64,000 nt of DNA from Photobacterium rosenbergii (GTDB lineage Bacteria; Pseudomonadota; Gammaproteobacteria; Enterobacterales; Vibrionaceae), in assembly GCF_003026455.1 (NCBI RefSeq), contig NZ_PYMB01000012.1:61241-125240 (forward strand), written 5' to 3'. Below are positions 43,873 to 53,078 of this stretch, piece by piece. The position numbers were made by a program, and so were the translations under genes. Below the pieces are notes generated by a model. The model ran no database searches, was not told the DNA's origin, and was given only the letters and a program-made list of their open reading frames with translations. The first letter of the stretch is position 1. Every line of letters starts with the position of its first letter.

Positions 43873-45318
43873 TTATTTCTCGTCGTAGCTCGCTTCACGA
43901 ACTTTGGCTTCTTCTTCCCACTTAGGTACAACAGTATTTAGGAAGTCTTCTTTTTCCTGGTTCATTGCATCCATATCCATGCCAAGAGCTTGCTGGGCTT
44001 TCAGCTTGGTTGAGATATCAGGAATTTCAACTGGGTCAGTAATGCCTTTGGTCGCGAGTAGGCGAACCACTTTAGCACGGGCATCAGCCGCTTTATCAAG
44101 CGCGGTACCTAGTACACGTAGGGCAACTTCTGGGGCGTGCATGTGAACACCGTGAGAAGCAATGGCGTAGTCCCAACGCCATTGTGCGTGGCGGATATCG
44201 GTCAGGATTGGCTTCATCTCTTCTTCAGTCGCGCCAGCATCCCAAGCGGCTTTCGCTTCGAAGTGAGCAGCAACGATTTGCTTCTCGGCACGAAGTTTCA
44301 TCTCTAGCACCTGAGCTTTACGGGTAGAAACAATGCCCTGTAGTGTTTCTTTATCTTGGGTGTGGCAGTTAGCACAAGTGTCTTCGAAGCGGTCGAATGG
44401 GTTACCGATCTTGTGATCAGTAAAGACAACACCGTCTTCGTTCTGTACTTTCGGCATGTGACAGTCAATACAGGTCACGTTGTTCTTGCCGTGGATACCA
44501 TCGCGCCATGTTTCGTACTCTGGATGCTGCGCTTTGATCATCGGTGCTTTAGACAGACCGTGGGTCCAATCACTGAAGCCGATATTGTCGAAGTACACTT
44601 CCATCTCATCAACGCCAGTTCCCATATCCCATGGGAACTTAACTGAGTTGTGGCTTTGCTTCTGGAAGTAGTATTCAACGTGGCACTGACCACAAACTTG
44701 CGCTTGCTGGTCTAGGCGAGAACCATCCTCAAATTTCTTGTCGATGGCTTCCATCGCACGGGCTGCGTATGGGCGCGACAAAGCCAAGGCTGGCTTGCCT
44801 TGTTTGAAGTCTTCGCTGTTGGTGTTGTGGCAGTCGGCACAACCGATGGTGTTGCTGATTTCAGAACCCAAGCGTGCCCACTTGCCTTCGAAATAACCAT
44901 CTTCGCCGCGCTCGTCAATGACACGGGCAACGTCAGGGCTCTTACAGCTCCAACATGCCATCGGCATTGGACCCGAGTTGGCATCCTGTGGACCACCAGT
45001 ACGTAGGGTTTCACGTACATCGGTTAGGGCGTAGTAGTGACCACGGGCTTTGTTGTAGTCTTTGGCAAAGCCATAGCCTGCCCAAAGGATAACCATGTTC
45101 GGGTCACCTTCTAGGGCATCTTCGATATGATCGCTTTCTTTGGTTGCTTCCCACGATTTGTACTGGTCTGCATGGGCCGCTGCAAAAGCTTCGTTTCGCG
45201 CCTCAATTCTTTCTTTTTCAGCAGGTTGCTCTTCGTTTGCCAACGCATTGCCAGAAAGAAATATTGCAGACAGTAATGCTGCAACAGCGGCAGTATTTCT
45301 CGTCCATTTATTACTCAC
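43873..45318 (-). CDS. nrfA: Cytochrome c nitrite reductase, pentahaem catalytic subunit
   Basis: 481 residues with a signal peptide ending SGNALA. Haem sites in order: CWSCK (the lysine-ligated catalytic haem), CADCH, CGQCH, CIDCH, CANCH, five in all. Catalytic residues sit in the expected context: the Arg and Tyr/His segments near YWHxxH-like [19 protein letters not shown]. It reduces nitrite to ammonium with six electrons in the periplasm. GTG 45318 has GGAG eight bases upstream; the frame stays open for 22 codons further, but without a signal start. It is divergent from nrfB, unlike the single E. coli nrfABCDEFG operon. Confidence 0.97.
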   Translation of the reverse strand: MSNKWTRNTAAVAALLSAIFLSGNALANEEQPAEKERIEARNEAFAAAHADQYKSWEATKESDHIEDALEGDPNMVILWAGYGFAKDYNKARGHYYALTDVRETLRTGGPQDANSGPMPMACWSCKSPDVARVIDERGEDGYFEGKWARLGSEISNTIGCADCHNTNSEDFKQGKPALALSRPYAARAMEAIDKKFEDGSRLDQQAQVCGQCHVEYYFQKQSHNSVKFPWDMGTGVDEMEVYFDNIGFSDWTHGLSKAPMIKAQHPEYETWRDGIHGKNNVTCIDCHMPKVQNEDGVVFTDHKIGNPFDRFEDTCANCHTQDKETLQGIVSTRKAQVLEMKLRAEKQIVAAHFEAKAAWDAGATEEEMKPILTDIRHAQWRWDYAIASHGVHMHAPEVALRVLGTALDKAADARAKVVRLLATKGITDPVEIPDISTKLKAQQALGMDMDAMNQEKEDFLNTVVPKWEEEAKVREASYDEK

Positions 45319-45450
45319 GATGTGCACTCCATAATTCTTGTTGTAAATAGAGCCAAGCGTTGTGAATGCGGCTTTTCGATGCAAACAGAATTAGAGTTCT
45401 AAATAAGAATATCAGAAAGGAGAAAAACCGAGATAAAAGCGTTTTCTTTT

Positions 45451-45464
45451 TTGTCTTGGATCAA
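45451..45464. promoter_or_regulatory. FNR-like site near nrfA
   Basis: TTGTC-TTGG-ATCAA: the right half of the TTGAT-N4-ATCAA consensus is exact, the left has two mismatches. It lies 133 bp upstream of the nrfA start codon. Confidence 0.5.
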
Positions 45465-45501
45465 AAGGCAAAAGTGAATAACGCGAGGTAGATTAATAAT
45501 T

Positions 45502-45525
45502 TACCTATATACCCCTTTGTGGGTA
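45502..45525. promoter_or_regulatory. NarP/NarL heptamers, including a 7-2-7 site
   Basis: TACCTAT at 45502-45508 matches TACYYMT. TACCCCT-TT-GTGGGTA at 45510-45525 is a 7-2-7 inverted pair with one mismatch in the second half. Such pairs bind NarP as well as NarL, consistent with nitrate/nitrite control. Confidence 0.65.
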
Positions 45526-45604
45526 TTTACATAACCCTTTGGGATGGTGTTGGTTTTACGCTGTAATATCATTTTAAAACAACACGTTATGGTATGTTTT
45601 GGGA

Positions 45605-45618
45605 TTGATCTAAATCAG
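45605..45618. promoter_or_regulatory. FNR-like site toward nrfB
   Basis: TTGAT-CTAA-ATCAG has one mismatch from the TTGAT-N4-ATCAA consensus. Anaerobic activation of nrfBCDEF is likely. Confidence 0.7.
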
Positions 45619-45869
45619 TAAAAGTTCATGTTCAATACCACTTATACGTTATTTGTTATTTGTCGCATATTTTCACATCTTGAAATATAGTTTAATAAGC
45701 TTGTTGAGCGTTGTGGCTTAAAAATGATGCAAATAAGAATTGATTTCAAGTGCAATGGATTATTAATTGCAGAAATCAAGGGGCACTTTTGTGCCTGATT
45801 TGTATTATCAGCACCGGTTACTTTTTGATTTTAATAAAAAAGTAATTGTGGAAGATGAAAAGGTGAAAA

Positions 45870-46475
45870 ATGGGCAATCATAAAGTAGCCCTGAATAGCA
45901 TGCTGACATTGTTTGTCGCTATGTGTATTTGGGGTTTCTCAATCAATGTTGCCGCAGACTCCCAAAGCACAGAAGCCACAGCAGCCAATCCTTCTGTAAC
46001 CACTTCGGAGTCCGGCAGACATGTCGTTGAATTCATCCGTGACCGGGATTACGCCTGTACCCAGTGCCACAAGGATGAAAAAGACGTTCTCAAGGGCGCA
46101 CATAGTGCCGCCATTAATCCGCATACTAACCGCGATGTGACCTGCGTGGATTGCCACAGTAATGTAGGCAAAGACCATCGCAATGGCGCAAAAGAGGTGA
46201 CCAAGTTTGCTCCAGCCCAGTCTGTTGCCGGCACTGAAAAGCCTGCGGCTGATGTTGCCTGGATAACCCAGCAGAACGAAACTTGTGTGAACTGTCATGA
46301 GCCTGAGAATTTACGTGAAGCGAACTGGACCCACGATGTCCACGCTTTGGATCTCTCATGTGCTTCTTGCCATAACATCCACCCAACATCTGATCCGATG
46401 AAAGGTATCGAGAGAAAGCCAAGAATCAAGCTTTGCGTCGACTGCCATTCAGATCAGACAAAAGCAAAAAAGTAG
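45870..46475 (+). CDS. nrfB: Pentahaem electron-transfer protein of nitrite reduction
   Basis: 201 residues with a signal peptide (through INVAA). Five CXXCH sites: CTQCH, CVDCH, CVNCH, CASCH, CVDCH, matching E. coli NrfB. It carries electrons in the periplasm from NrfCD to NrfA. It is the first gene of the rightward operon; nrfC starts 10 bp after its stop. Confidence 0.96.
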   Translation: MGNHKVALNSMLTLFVAMCIWGFSINVAADSQSTEATAANPSVTTSESGRHVVEFIRDRDYACTQCHKDEKDVLKGAHSAAINPHTNRDVTCVDCHSNVGKDHRNGAKEVTKFAPAQSVAGTEKPAADVAWITQQNETCVNCHEPENLREANWTHDVHALDLSCASCHNIHPTSDPMKGIERKPRIKLCVDCHSDQTKAKK

Positions 46476-46485
46476 GGGAGAGTTT

Positions 46486-47178
46486 ATGACGTGTTCAAGA
46501 CGTAACTTCCTGGCCGGTGCCGGGGCAGTTATCTTCACTACAGGGGTGGCAGCCTCTAACCTCGTCGGTGGTCGCAAGACCTTGGCAGCGACCATGGAAG
46601 ATGGTGTGAAGCGCTATGGCATGGTCCATGACGAAACACTGTGTATCGGCTGTACCGCCTGTACCGATGCCTGCCGCGAAGTCAATAATGTGCCTGAAGG
46701 GGTATCACGGCTGGAAATCGTCCGCAGTGAACCACAGGGTGAGTACCCAGATGTTGACTATCAATTTACCCGTATCTCTTGTCAGCATTGTGATAACGCA
46801 CCTTGTGTCCATGTCTGCCCGACTGGGGCGGCCTTCAAGGACGATGAAACCGGTATTGTGGCCGTCGACAACTTCAAGTGTGTGGGCTGTGGATACTGCC
46901 TAGCGGCTTGTCCTTACCAGGTGCGTTTCTTCCATCCTGAAACTAAGTCTGCGGATAAGTGCGACTTCTGCCGTGAAACCAACCTCAAGGAAGGCAAACA
47001 ACCTGCTTGTGTTGAGTCATGTCCAACCAAGGCACTTACATTTGGTGATTTGAATGATCCAAATAGTGAAATCAGCCAGTTGATCACCCAAAAGCCGGTT
47101 TACCGCCAAAAAGTCGAACTCGGCACCGCACCTAAGATGTACAAGGTGCCACATGGAAAAGGGGAGATAAAAGGATGA
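46486..47178 (+). CDS. nrfC: Periplasmic 4x[4Fe-4S] ferredoxin of nitrite reduction
   Basis: 230 residues with a twin-arginine signal CSRRNFLAGAGAVIF. Four ferredoxin-type cysteine clusters: CIGCTACTDAC, CQHCDNAPCVHVC, CVGCGYCLAAC and CDFCRETN..CVESC, the standard NrfC/PsrB pattern. It passes electrons from NrfD to NrfB. GGGGAGAG precedes the start; the stop overlaps nrfD as ATGA. Confidence 0.96.
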   Translation: MTCSRRNFLAGAGAVIFTTGVAASNLVGGRKTLAATMEDGVKRYGMVHDETLCIGCTACTDACREVNNVPEGVSRLEIVRSEPQGEYPDVDYQFTRISCQHCDNAPCVHVCPTGAAFKDDETGIVAVDNFKCVGCGYCLAACPYQVRFFHPETKSADKCDFCRETNLKEGKQPACVESCPTKALTFGDLNDPNSEISQLITQKPVYRQKVELGTAPKMYKVPHGKGEIKG

Positions 47179-48134
47179 GTACGACATTTGCAGATGCCTT
47201 TTATTTTGACTCACTGGTCTGGGACTGGATCATTGCGGTCTACTTGTTCCTCGCTGGGATGTCAGCCGGTGCGGTAATGATTGCCATCTACCTCAAGCGT
47301 AAAGTGATCGAAGGCTACCCGGCCAGCAACGGTATTATTAAAGCGACGGCGATTCTGGCGCCGTTCGGGATTATCGTGGGGCTGTTGATTCTGGTCTTCC
47401 ACCTGACCAAACCGTGGTCATTCTGGAAAATCATGATCTTCTACAACCCGACTTCGGTGATGTCGATGGGTGTTGTGTTGTTCCAGGTTTATATGGTGGT
47501 TCTGTTTGCTTGGATTGCCATTATCTACAAGAACGAACTGCTGGAATTACTGGGTGGAAAACTGCCAATTGTCGGCAAGGTGTTGAAGGTATTGGACCGC
47601 TTCGAAAACAGTATCGAATTGTTCCTTGGCTTCCTGGCTTTGGTACTGGCTGCCTATACCGGTTTCCTACTGTCGGCGTTGCAAACCTACCCAATGCTGA
47701 ATAACCCGGTATTACCGATCCTGTTCCTGTTCTCCAGCTTGTCGTCAGGTGCAGCAGCCTGCTTGCTGTTCGGTGTGGTGTTCTTCAAAGAATCAGCGAA
47801 AAGTGCCAGTGTCAGCTGGGTGCACAAGTTCGAACGTCCGGTAGTGATGTTCGAGTTGTTTGTGATTTTCGCTTTCTTTACCGGTTTGTACTTCGGTGGC
47901 GGCCAAAGCCAGGTCGCAGCTGTTGCGGCAGTCGGCGGTGGTTTCTGGGCCAGTTGGTTCTGGTATGGGGTGATTGGCATGGGGATGTTGGTGCCATTGG
48001 GCCTCAATGCCGTGAGTCCTTCAGGCGTTAAACACAACAAAGCCTTTATTATGCTGGTGACGACCCTAAGTTTGATCGGTGTACTAATGTTGCGTACGTT
48101 TGTGCTGTATGCTGGTCAAATGACGACCTTATAG
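47175..48134 (+). CDS. nrfD: Quinol-oxidising membrane subunit
   Basis: 319 residues with about eight membrane segments. NrfD/PsrC family text: YFDSLVWDWIIAVYLFLAGMSAGAVM, FHLTKPWSFWKIMIFYNPTSVMSMG and AAYTGFLLSALQTYPMLNNP. It oxidises menaquinol and feeds NrfC. It overlaps nrfC by four bases (ATGA), so translation is coupled. Confidence 0.96.
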   Translation: MSTTFADAFYFDSLVWDWIIAVYLFLAGMSAGAVMIAIYLKRKVIEGYPASNGIIKATAILAPFGIIVGLLILVFHLTKPWSFWKIMIFYNPTSVMSMGVVLFQVYMVVLFAWIAIIYKNELLELLGGKLPIVGKVLKVLDRFENSIELFLGFLALVLAAYTGFLLSALQTYPMLNNPVLPILFLFSSLSSGAAACLLFGVVFFKESAKSASVSWVHKFERPVVMFELFVIFAFFTGLYFGGGQSQVAAVAAVGGGFWASWFWYGVIGMGMLVPLGLNAVSPSGVKHNKAFIMLVTTLSLIGVLMLRTFVLYAGQMTTL

Positions 48135-48153
48135 GTCGATGTAACAAAGATGG

Positions 48154-48181
48154 AATCGCCACAGTTTGCGCTGTGGCGATT
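48154..48181 (+). other. Intercistronic hairpin nrfD-nrfE
   Basis: AATCGCCACAG-TTTGCG-CTGTGGCGATT, a perfect 11-bp stem just before the nrfE ribosome-binding site. It lacks a T run, so it more likely sets the mRNA ratio of structural to maturation genes than ends transcription fully. Confidence 0.65.
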
Positions 48182-48199
48182 TAGTAACAAGGAATATAG

Positions 48200-50173
48200 A
48201 TGCTCCCTGAAGTCGGACATTTTTCGTTAATCCTCGGTATGGTATTCGCCTTGCTCGGTGCTACTGTCCCGGTTGTCGGATTGGTCAAAAAGGATTCATA
48301 CCTTACTCGCTATGCTTGGCCATTAAGTTATGGCGCCTTTAGTTTTATCGGTATCTCGATTATTTTGCTCGGGGCGTGTTTCGCACTGGATGATTTTTCG
48401 GTTGCCTATGTTGCCCATCATTCCAATACCCAATTACCCATTTTCTTCAAGCTCGCTGCAGTATGGGGCGGGCATGAAGGCTCCTTTTTATTTTGGTTGT
48501 TCTCCTTAACCCTGTGGACTGCACTTGTAGCGTGGGTGTGCCGCAAGCTCGATGAGGCGTTTATCGCAAGGGTACTTATTACCCTGTCAGGGTTAGTTCT
48601 GTTGTTCAGCTTGTTTGTGTTGCTGACATCGAACCCGTTTGAACGCCTGTTCCCAACCCCACTGGAAGGTCGAGACTTAAACCCGATGCTGCAGGATGTC
48701 GGGCTGATTTTCCATCCACCAATGCTGTACTTGGGCTATGTTGGTTTTGCCGTGAGTTTTGCATTTGCCATCGCTGCTTTAACTGGCGAACATGGCAAAG
48801 GGGAATGGGCGAAATGGAGTCGTCCTTGGACGCTGGCTGCTTGGGTATTCCTAACCGGTGGAATTGCTCTGGGGTCTTGGTGGGCATATTACGAGCTTGG
48901 TTGGGGGGGCTGGTGGTTCTGGGACCCAGTGGAGAACGCTTCGCTGATGCCATGGCTGACGGGAACCGCGCTGATCCACTCTTTGATGATCACCGAATAT
49001 CGCAAGGCGTTATCGGGCTGGAGTTTGTTGCTGGCGATCTTCACTTTTTCCCTGAGTTTGCTGGGCACCTTTATTGTACGCTCTGGTGTACTGACATCTG
49101 TTCACGCCTTTGCGGTTGACCCGACCCGGGGAGTGACGCTGCTGGCGATGCTGGCCTTGATCCTTATTGTTGCCTTGTCACTGTTTGCTGTCCGCTCTGG
49201 CCGTTATTTTGTTGCCGCTAAGTTTGGCTTCCTATCGAAAGAAGCCATGTTCATGGTGGGGAACAGTTTATTTGTAGTATCCATGCTAACGGTACTACTC
49301 GGCACCTTCTACCCATTGGTGTTCCAAGCGCTGGGCTTGGGTAATATCTCGGTTGGCGCGCCGTATTTCAACGCCATGTTTGTACCGATGAGCTTTGTCT
49401 TGTTCCTATTTATGGGGTTGGGTGTGGTGATCCGCTGGCACAAGGTTGGCCTAGAAGATGTAATAACCCGCTCTCTGGCGCCAATGTCGGTTTCTATTGT
49501 GTTGGGTGTGGCGCTGTCTGTAATGTTCGAGCGTGGGGTAAACATTACCGTTTGCCTAGCCTTTATCACCGCAATCTGGATAGCGCTTTGTGCCTTGCAA
49601 GCAATGTACATGCGTATCCTTGCCCGCAGGGCGAAAGGGATGAGTGGCATTGTATGGAAGCAAGCGGCCATGGTGATTGCCCACATTGGTGTATCTGCAA
49701 CCATCATCGGGGCGACCTTGGTGAGCTTTTATGATGAAGAGATCAGCAGCAAGATGGGGCCGGGAGATGCCGTTTCCCTTGGTGAATATCACTTTACTTA
49801 TCAGCAGACTGATTTGTTGGTCGGCCCGAATTATACTGCTGAACAAGCACAAATCACGGTAACCAAAGATGATGCCTTTATTGCCACTATCCGCCCCGAA
49901 CGCCGTCATTATACGGTTCGCACTATGAATATGAGTGAGCCGGGGATTGCATGGTTCTGGCATGGTGATATTTATATCACCTTAGGGGAAAAACTGAACA
50001 GTACAGATTATGCCGTGAGGATCCAGTATAAGCCCTATGTCCGCTGGTTATGGCTGGGAAGTATCTTGATGATGATTGGCGGAGTAATTGCTGTGGTTAG
50101 TTTGGCGAGCAAACGGGTGTCGCACAAGCTGCAGCAACCCAAGAAGATAGAAACTATTGTGCTTTGGAAATAG
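48200..50173 (+). CDS. nrfE: CcmF-family haem lyase subunit for NrfA
   Basis: 657 residues, polytopic. The tryptophan-rich haem-handling motif is GGWWFWDPVENASLMPW; other conserved parts are VWGGHEGSFLFWL, GTFIVRSGVLTSVHAF and LLGTFYPLVFQALGL. Together with NrfF it attaches the special Lys-ligated haem at the CWSCK site of NrfA. AAGGAATAT precedes the ATG. A TPR partner (NrfG) is not encoded after nrfF. Confidence 0.95.
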   Translation: MLPEVGHFSLILGMVFALLGATVPVVGLVKKDSYLTRYAWPLSYGAFSFIGISIILLGACFALDDFSVAYVAHHSNTQLPIFFKLAAVWGGHEGSFLFWLFSLTLWTALVAWVCRKLDEAFIARVLITLSGLVLLFSLFVLLTSNPFERLFPTPLEGRDLNPMLQDVGLIFHPPMLYLGYVGFAVSFAFAIAALTGEHGKGEWAKWSRPWTLAAWVFLTGGIALGSWWAYYELGWGGWWFWDPVENASLMPWLTGTALIHSLMITEYRKALSGWSLLLAIFTFSLSLLGTFIVRSGVLTSVHAFAVDPTRGVTLLAMLALILIVALSLFAVRSGRYFVAAKFGFLSKEAMFMVGNSLFVVSMLTVLLGTFYPLVFQALGLGNISVGAPYFNAMFVPMSFVLFLFMGLGVVIRWHKVGLEDVITRSLAPMSVSIVLGVALSVMFERGVNITVCLAFITAIWIALCALQAMYMRILARRAKGMSGIVWKQAAMVIAHIGVSATIIGATLVSFYDEEISSKMGPGDAVSLGEYHFTYQQTDLLVGPNYTAEQAQITVTKDDAFIATIRPERRHYTVRTMNMSEPGIAWFWHGDIYITLGEKLNSTDYAVRIQYKPYVRWLWLGSILMMIGGVIAVVSLASKRVSHKLQQPKKIETIVLWK

Positions 50174-50199
50174 TGGTTAGAGAGAAATAGTGTAAAAAG

Positions 50200-50745
50200 A
50201 TGAGAAAAAATAGCCGTTATCTTCCGTTAGGTGTCGTTGTTGTGATTCTGGCAATCATCAGTTTGTCGATGGTGTTCACCCAAGACGGTCATGCTCCAAA
50301 GCTTGAGAACAAACCGCTGCCAACATTCAGCCTGCAGCGGTTAGATACATCGGGCGCTGCGGATGAAAGCCTATTCACGGGTAAGTTGCAGCTGCTTAAT
50401 GTCTGGGCCTCCTGGTGCGCCGTGTGCAAAAGCGAACATGCCTTCTTGTTGCAACTGGCTCAGCAACATGAGGTTTCTATCGTCGGGCTCAATTACCGTG
50501 ACAATCGCCAAGCGGCAATGCGGGAACTGAACCAAAGTGGTAATCCCTACCAAGCCGTGCTGTATGATCCCAAGGGGGCGTTTGCCTTGGATCTCGGTGT
50601 ATATGGCACGCCGGAAAGTTATTTAATCGACAGCACGGGTACTATCCGCTATCGCTATTTAGGGGCCTTGGATGAAAATGTCTGGCAACGGGAATTCGTG
50701 CCAGTGATCAAGATGCTGCAACAGGAAGATCAAGCAAATGGGTAG
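50200..50745 (+). CDS. DsbE/CcmG-like membrane-anchored thioredoxin
   Basis: 181 residues. An N-terminal membrane anchor (LGVVVVILAIISLSMVF) is followed by a thioredoxin fold with active site NVWASWCAVCKSEH (C-A-V-C) and the cis-Pro loop VYGTPESYLID. It probably keeps the haem-binding cysteines of NrfA/NrfB reduced. The 3' end overlaps nrfF by 8 bases. E. coli nrf has no equivalent gene in the operon, so this is a lineage variant. Confidence 0.92.
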   Translation: MRKNSRYLPLGVVVVILAIISLSMVFTQDGHAPKLENKPLPTFSLQRLDTSGAADESLFTGKLQLLNVWASWCAVCKSEHAFLLQLAQQHEVSIVGLNYRDNRQAAMRELNQSGNPYQAVLYDPKGAFALDLGVYGTPESYLIDSTGTIRYRYLGALDENVWQREFVPVIKMLQQEDQANG

Positions 50746-51211
50746 GAGTGTATTTAATTGGTATAAACAGTTTATGCTGGCTGCCATTATTTGTGTGTTT
50801 GCTGCTGGTGTACCTGCTATGGCACAAAGCGAACAGATTTTTGTTGCTGCAGATACTGAATTGGTTGAATCGGTTGAGACGTTTCAATTTCGCTCTTTAG
50901 CTGAGCAACGTCGCGCGATTCAGTTGTCACGCCAGTTGCGTTGCCCACAATGCCAGAACCAGAACCTGATCGAATCTAACTCACCGGTAGCGAAAGATCT
51001 ACGCCTCAAGGTCTATCAGATGGTCAATGCCGGGCAAAGTAATGAAGTCATCATTGAATACATGACGTCGCGCTTTGGTGATTTTGTGTTGTATAAGCCC
51101 CGCTTGAACCCTCAAACCTACTTATTGTGGGGTGGGCCTTTTTTGCTGCTGGCATTATTTGGTTCGATTATCTGGGTAACGATCCGGCGACAGCAGCGTA
51201 TGAGAGAGTAA
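50738..51211 (+). CDS. nrfF: CcmH-family haem lyase redox subunit
   Basis: 157 residues. An N-terminal signal/anchor precedes QLRCPQCQNQNLIESNSPVA, the LRCxxC motif of CcmH/NrfF, and a C-terminal anchor (LLWGGPFLLLALFGSIIWV) follows. It works with NrfE on the NrfA haem. Last gene of the operon; a terminator follows. Confidence 0.95.
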   Translation: MGRSVFNWYKQFMLAAIICVFAAGVPAMAQSEQIFVAADTELVESVETFQFRSLAEQRRAIQLSRQLRCPQCQNQNLIESNSPVAKDLRLKVYQMVNAGQSNEVIIEYMTSRFGDFVLYKPRLNPQTYLLWGGPFLLLALFGSIIWVTIRRQQRMRE

Positions 51212-51238
51212 CTCGGGCAAATTTGGCACGGGTAATAG

Positions 51239-51273
51239 AAAGGGAAAATACATGGCTGTATTTTCCCTTTTTT
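51239..51273. terminator. Bidirectional terminator nrfF / brnQ
   Basis: AAAGGGAAAATAC-ATGGCT-GTATTTTCCCTTT, a perfect 13-bp stem with a T run after it. It sits between convergent nrfF and the first brnQ gene. Confidence 0.93.
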
Positions 51274-51275
51274 AT

Positions 51276-52580
51276 TTATGCCTTACTACTTTCTGGTTGT
51301 TGTGGTGTATTAAAAAGCAGGACTCTTCTTGAGAGCAAAACCAGCGCACAAGGCAACAGCCAACTGGCGTTCGCAGAGTATAGCGGCAGCCACTGCTTAA
51401 AACTCTCATCGAGTGCCGCTGGTACGGCATCAAGGATACTTGCAGCATCTATTGAACCGAAGAATAAAGCAATTGTGATGGCGGCAATGTAGGTGTTGCG
51501 GTACTTTTGCTGCCCTGGGTAGAACAATGCACAGAGGATCAAGGCGATAGCGACTGGGCAGAGTACCAAGATAGCAGGAAGGCTCAGGGCTAAAATTTGG
51601 TCGAGGCCCACATTGGCGATAAAGCCGGTTAGCACAACAACAATCGAGGCTGTACGACGGAAAGGTACGCCGAAGGTTTGTTGGTAATACTCGGTGCAAG
51701 CGTTGGTTAAGCCGACTGTGGTTGTCAGGCAGGCCATGATAATAATTGCTGCCAATAGTAGTTGCCCGTAATCACCAAAATGGTGGGCGACATACAGGCT
51801 CAGTAGTTCACCGCCATTGGTTGCCGCGTGGGCAATTGGACTGGATGTCGCACCAACATAACCCATAGCCAAATAGCACGCGCCCATCAGAACAATATAA
51901 ATCAGAGCCACTTTGAATGTCGCTTTACCTACCGCTTTTTTGCCGGTTACTCCCTTGCTGTTAATCGCTTTGATGATCACCCAGCCAAAGCCGACTGCCG
52001 CAATGGCATCCATAGTCATATAGCCTTGTACCAAGCCTTGTGTGAAGGCGAAGTTGATATACTCACCTTGAGGTGCAAGTGGCGCAGATAAGGGATTGAT
52101 AATAGCGGTAACAGCCAGCGTGCAAAGCATGATGATTAGCAAGGGCGTCATTACTTTTCCTATGTAATCAACCAGTTTCCCCGGATGAAAAGCCAGAAGC
52201 AGAGTTAAGCTACAAAAGATAAGAGAAAAAAGTGGTAGCTGGTCGCTATCGACAAAAGGATTAATACCCATCTCATAAGCAACGGTGACGGCGCGCGGCA
52301 TGCTGAATGCTGGACCAACAGCTGTTAATAGGGCGACCCAAATCAAGGTAGCCAGCCAGTTGGGTAATGGGTTGGTTAGTTGTTTGCTATCGCTCAAGCG
52401 TCCGAAAACTATCAGGGTTAAAGCGGGTAGGCCGACGGCTGTGATCAGAAATCCTGCCATGGCAGGCAGTAAGTGGGTACCGGCTTCCAAGCCGAGAAAA
52501 GGCGGAAAAATAATGTTACCCGCGCCGAGAAACATGGCGAAGGTCATCAGTCCGATGGCAAGTGTATCGTTAGTTTTCAT
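51276..52580 (-). CDS. brnQ: Branched-chain amino acid carrier BrnQ (paralogue 1)
   Basis: 434 residues with 12 predicted membrane segments: AIGLMTFAMFLGAGNIIFPPF, PRAVTVAYEMGINPF, YMTMDAIAAVGFGWVIIKAI and TTVGLTNACTEYYQQTFGVP are diagnostic of the LIVCS family. It is a Na+-coupled Leu/Val/Ile carrier in the inner membrane. It is very similar to the second brnQ 0.6 kb away, so the pair arose by tandem duplication. It is preceded by a Val-rich leader peptide and stem-loop region. Confidence 0.96.
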   Translation of the reverse strand: MKTNDTLAIGLMTFAMFLGAGNIIFPPFLGLEAGTHLLPAMAGFLITAVGLPALTLIVFGRLSDSKQLTNPLPNWLATLIWVALLTAVGPAFSMPRAVTVAYEMGINPFVDSDQLPLFSLIFCSLTLLLAFHPGKLVDYIGKVMTPLLIIMLCTLAVTAIINPLSAPLAPQGEYINFAFTQGLVQGYMTMDAIAAVGFGWVIIKAINSKGVTGKKAVGKATFKVALIYIVLMGACYLAMGYVGATSSPIAHAATNGGELLSLYVAHHFGDYGQLLLAAIIIMACLTTTVGLTNACTEYYQQTFGVPFRRTASIVVVLTGFIANVGLDQILALSLPAILVLCPVAIALILCALFYPGQQKYRNTYIAAITIALFFGSIDAASILDAVPAALDESFKQWLPLYSANASWLLPCALVLLSRRVLLFNTPQQPESSKA

Positions 52581-52615
52581 TGGACGAACCCTGTGTTTGC
52601 TTTTAATTCTTGGGA

Positions 52616-52692
52616 CCGTCAGGGGCTGGGAAGATAGATATAAAGATATGTCGATTCTCCGTCAGCCTGGCTGACGGAAATAGCCGCCAGCC
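52616..52692 (-). promoter_or_regulatory. Candidate attenuator of brnQ paralogue 1
   Basis: On the minus strand, in order: segment 1 GGCTGGCGG (52692-52684, overlapping the leader stop codon), segment 2 CCGTCAGCC (52677-52669), segment 3 GGCTGACGG (52667-52659), segment 4 CAGCCCCTGACGG (52628-52616). Segment 2 can pair with 1, with 3, or through CCGTCA with TGACGG of 4; segment 3 can pair with CAGCC of 4. These are mutually exclusive pairings. No T run follows, so the output may be translation or Rho rather than intrinsic termination. Confidence 0.7.
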
Positions 52693-52808
52693 TAGATAAC
52701 GATGACTAGGACGACGACAGAGACGACAGATTGTGTTGCACGCACAACCGCACGCTTGGCATTAGCCAGAACGTTTTGAGCAGCGTTGTGATGGATTAGA
52801 TTGAGCAT
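52692..52808 (-). CDS. Val-rich leader peptide upstream of brnQ paralogue 1
   Basis: A 38-codon frame starting ATG at 52808 with a GGAG upstream. It begins MLNLIHHNAAQNVL and ends SVVSVVVLVIVI then TAG: seven Val, two Ile and one Leu among the last eleven codons, the Leu as rare CTA. This is the layout of branched-chain attenuator peptides such as the ilvGMEDA leader. It is too small and biased to be an ordinary gene; its function is to report charged tRNA levels. Confidence 0.8.
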   Translation of the reverse strand: MLNLIHHNAAQNVLANAKRAVVRATQSVVSVVVLVIVI

Positions 52809-52869
52809 TGAGCTCTCCTAGTGCAAAAACAAAAATTGGTCGTAGCAACGTGATGTTACTTGGGTATAC

Positions 52870-52898
52870 AACATATAAGCATTTTTTTGAGCTGTAAA
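52870..52898 (-). promoter_or_regulatory. Promoter of the brnQ-1 leader
   Basis: Minus strand: TTTACA (52898-52893), 17 bp, TATGTT (52875-52870). The same TTTACA-N17-TATGTT arrangement, with the extended TATATGTTGTA, recurs upstream of the second brnQ leader. Confidence 0.65.
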
Positions 52899-53078
52899 CA
52901 GTAAAAGTAAAAAAAGTCACAACACTGGTCAGTGGGTGTATATACGACTGGGTGTAATGCTGATCGGTTTCTATTTATTCTGATTGGAGGGCTTATACCT
53001 AATGTTTTTGTTTGCTGTTGGGTTTTCGTTTCGTCAATTTGAGCCTTTTTTAATCGAAGCGGAAATGGCCGATTGATT

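Larger units (their letters stand above)
45319..45869. other. nrfA-nrfB divergent control region
   Basis: 551 bp between divergent operons with no open frame. It holds FNR-like and NarP/NarL-like sites listed separately. A hairpin GTGCCTGAT-loop-ATCAGCAC (about 45791-45813) lies in the nrfB leader. Confidence 0.6.
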
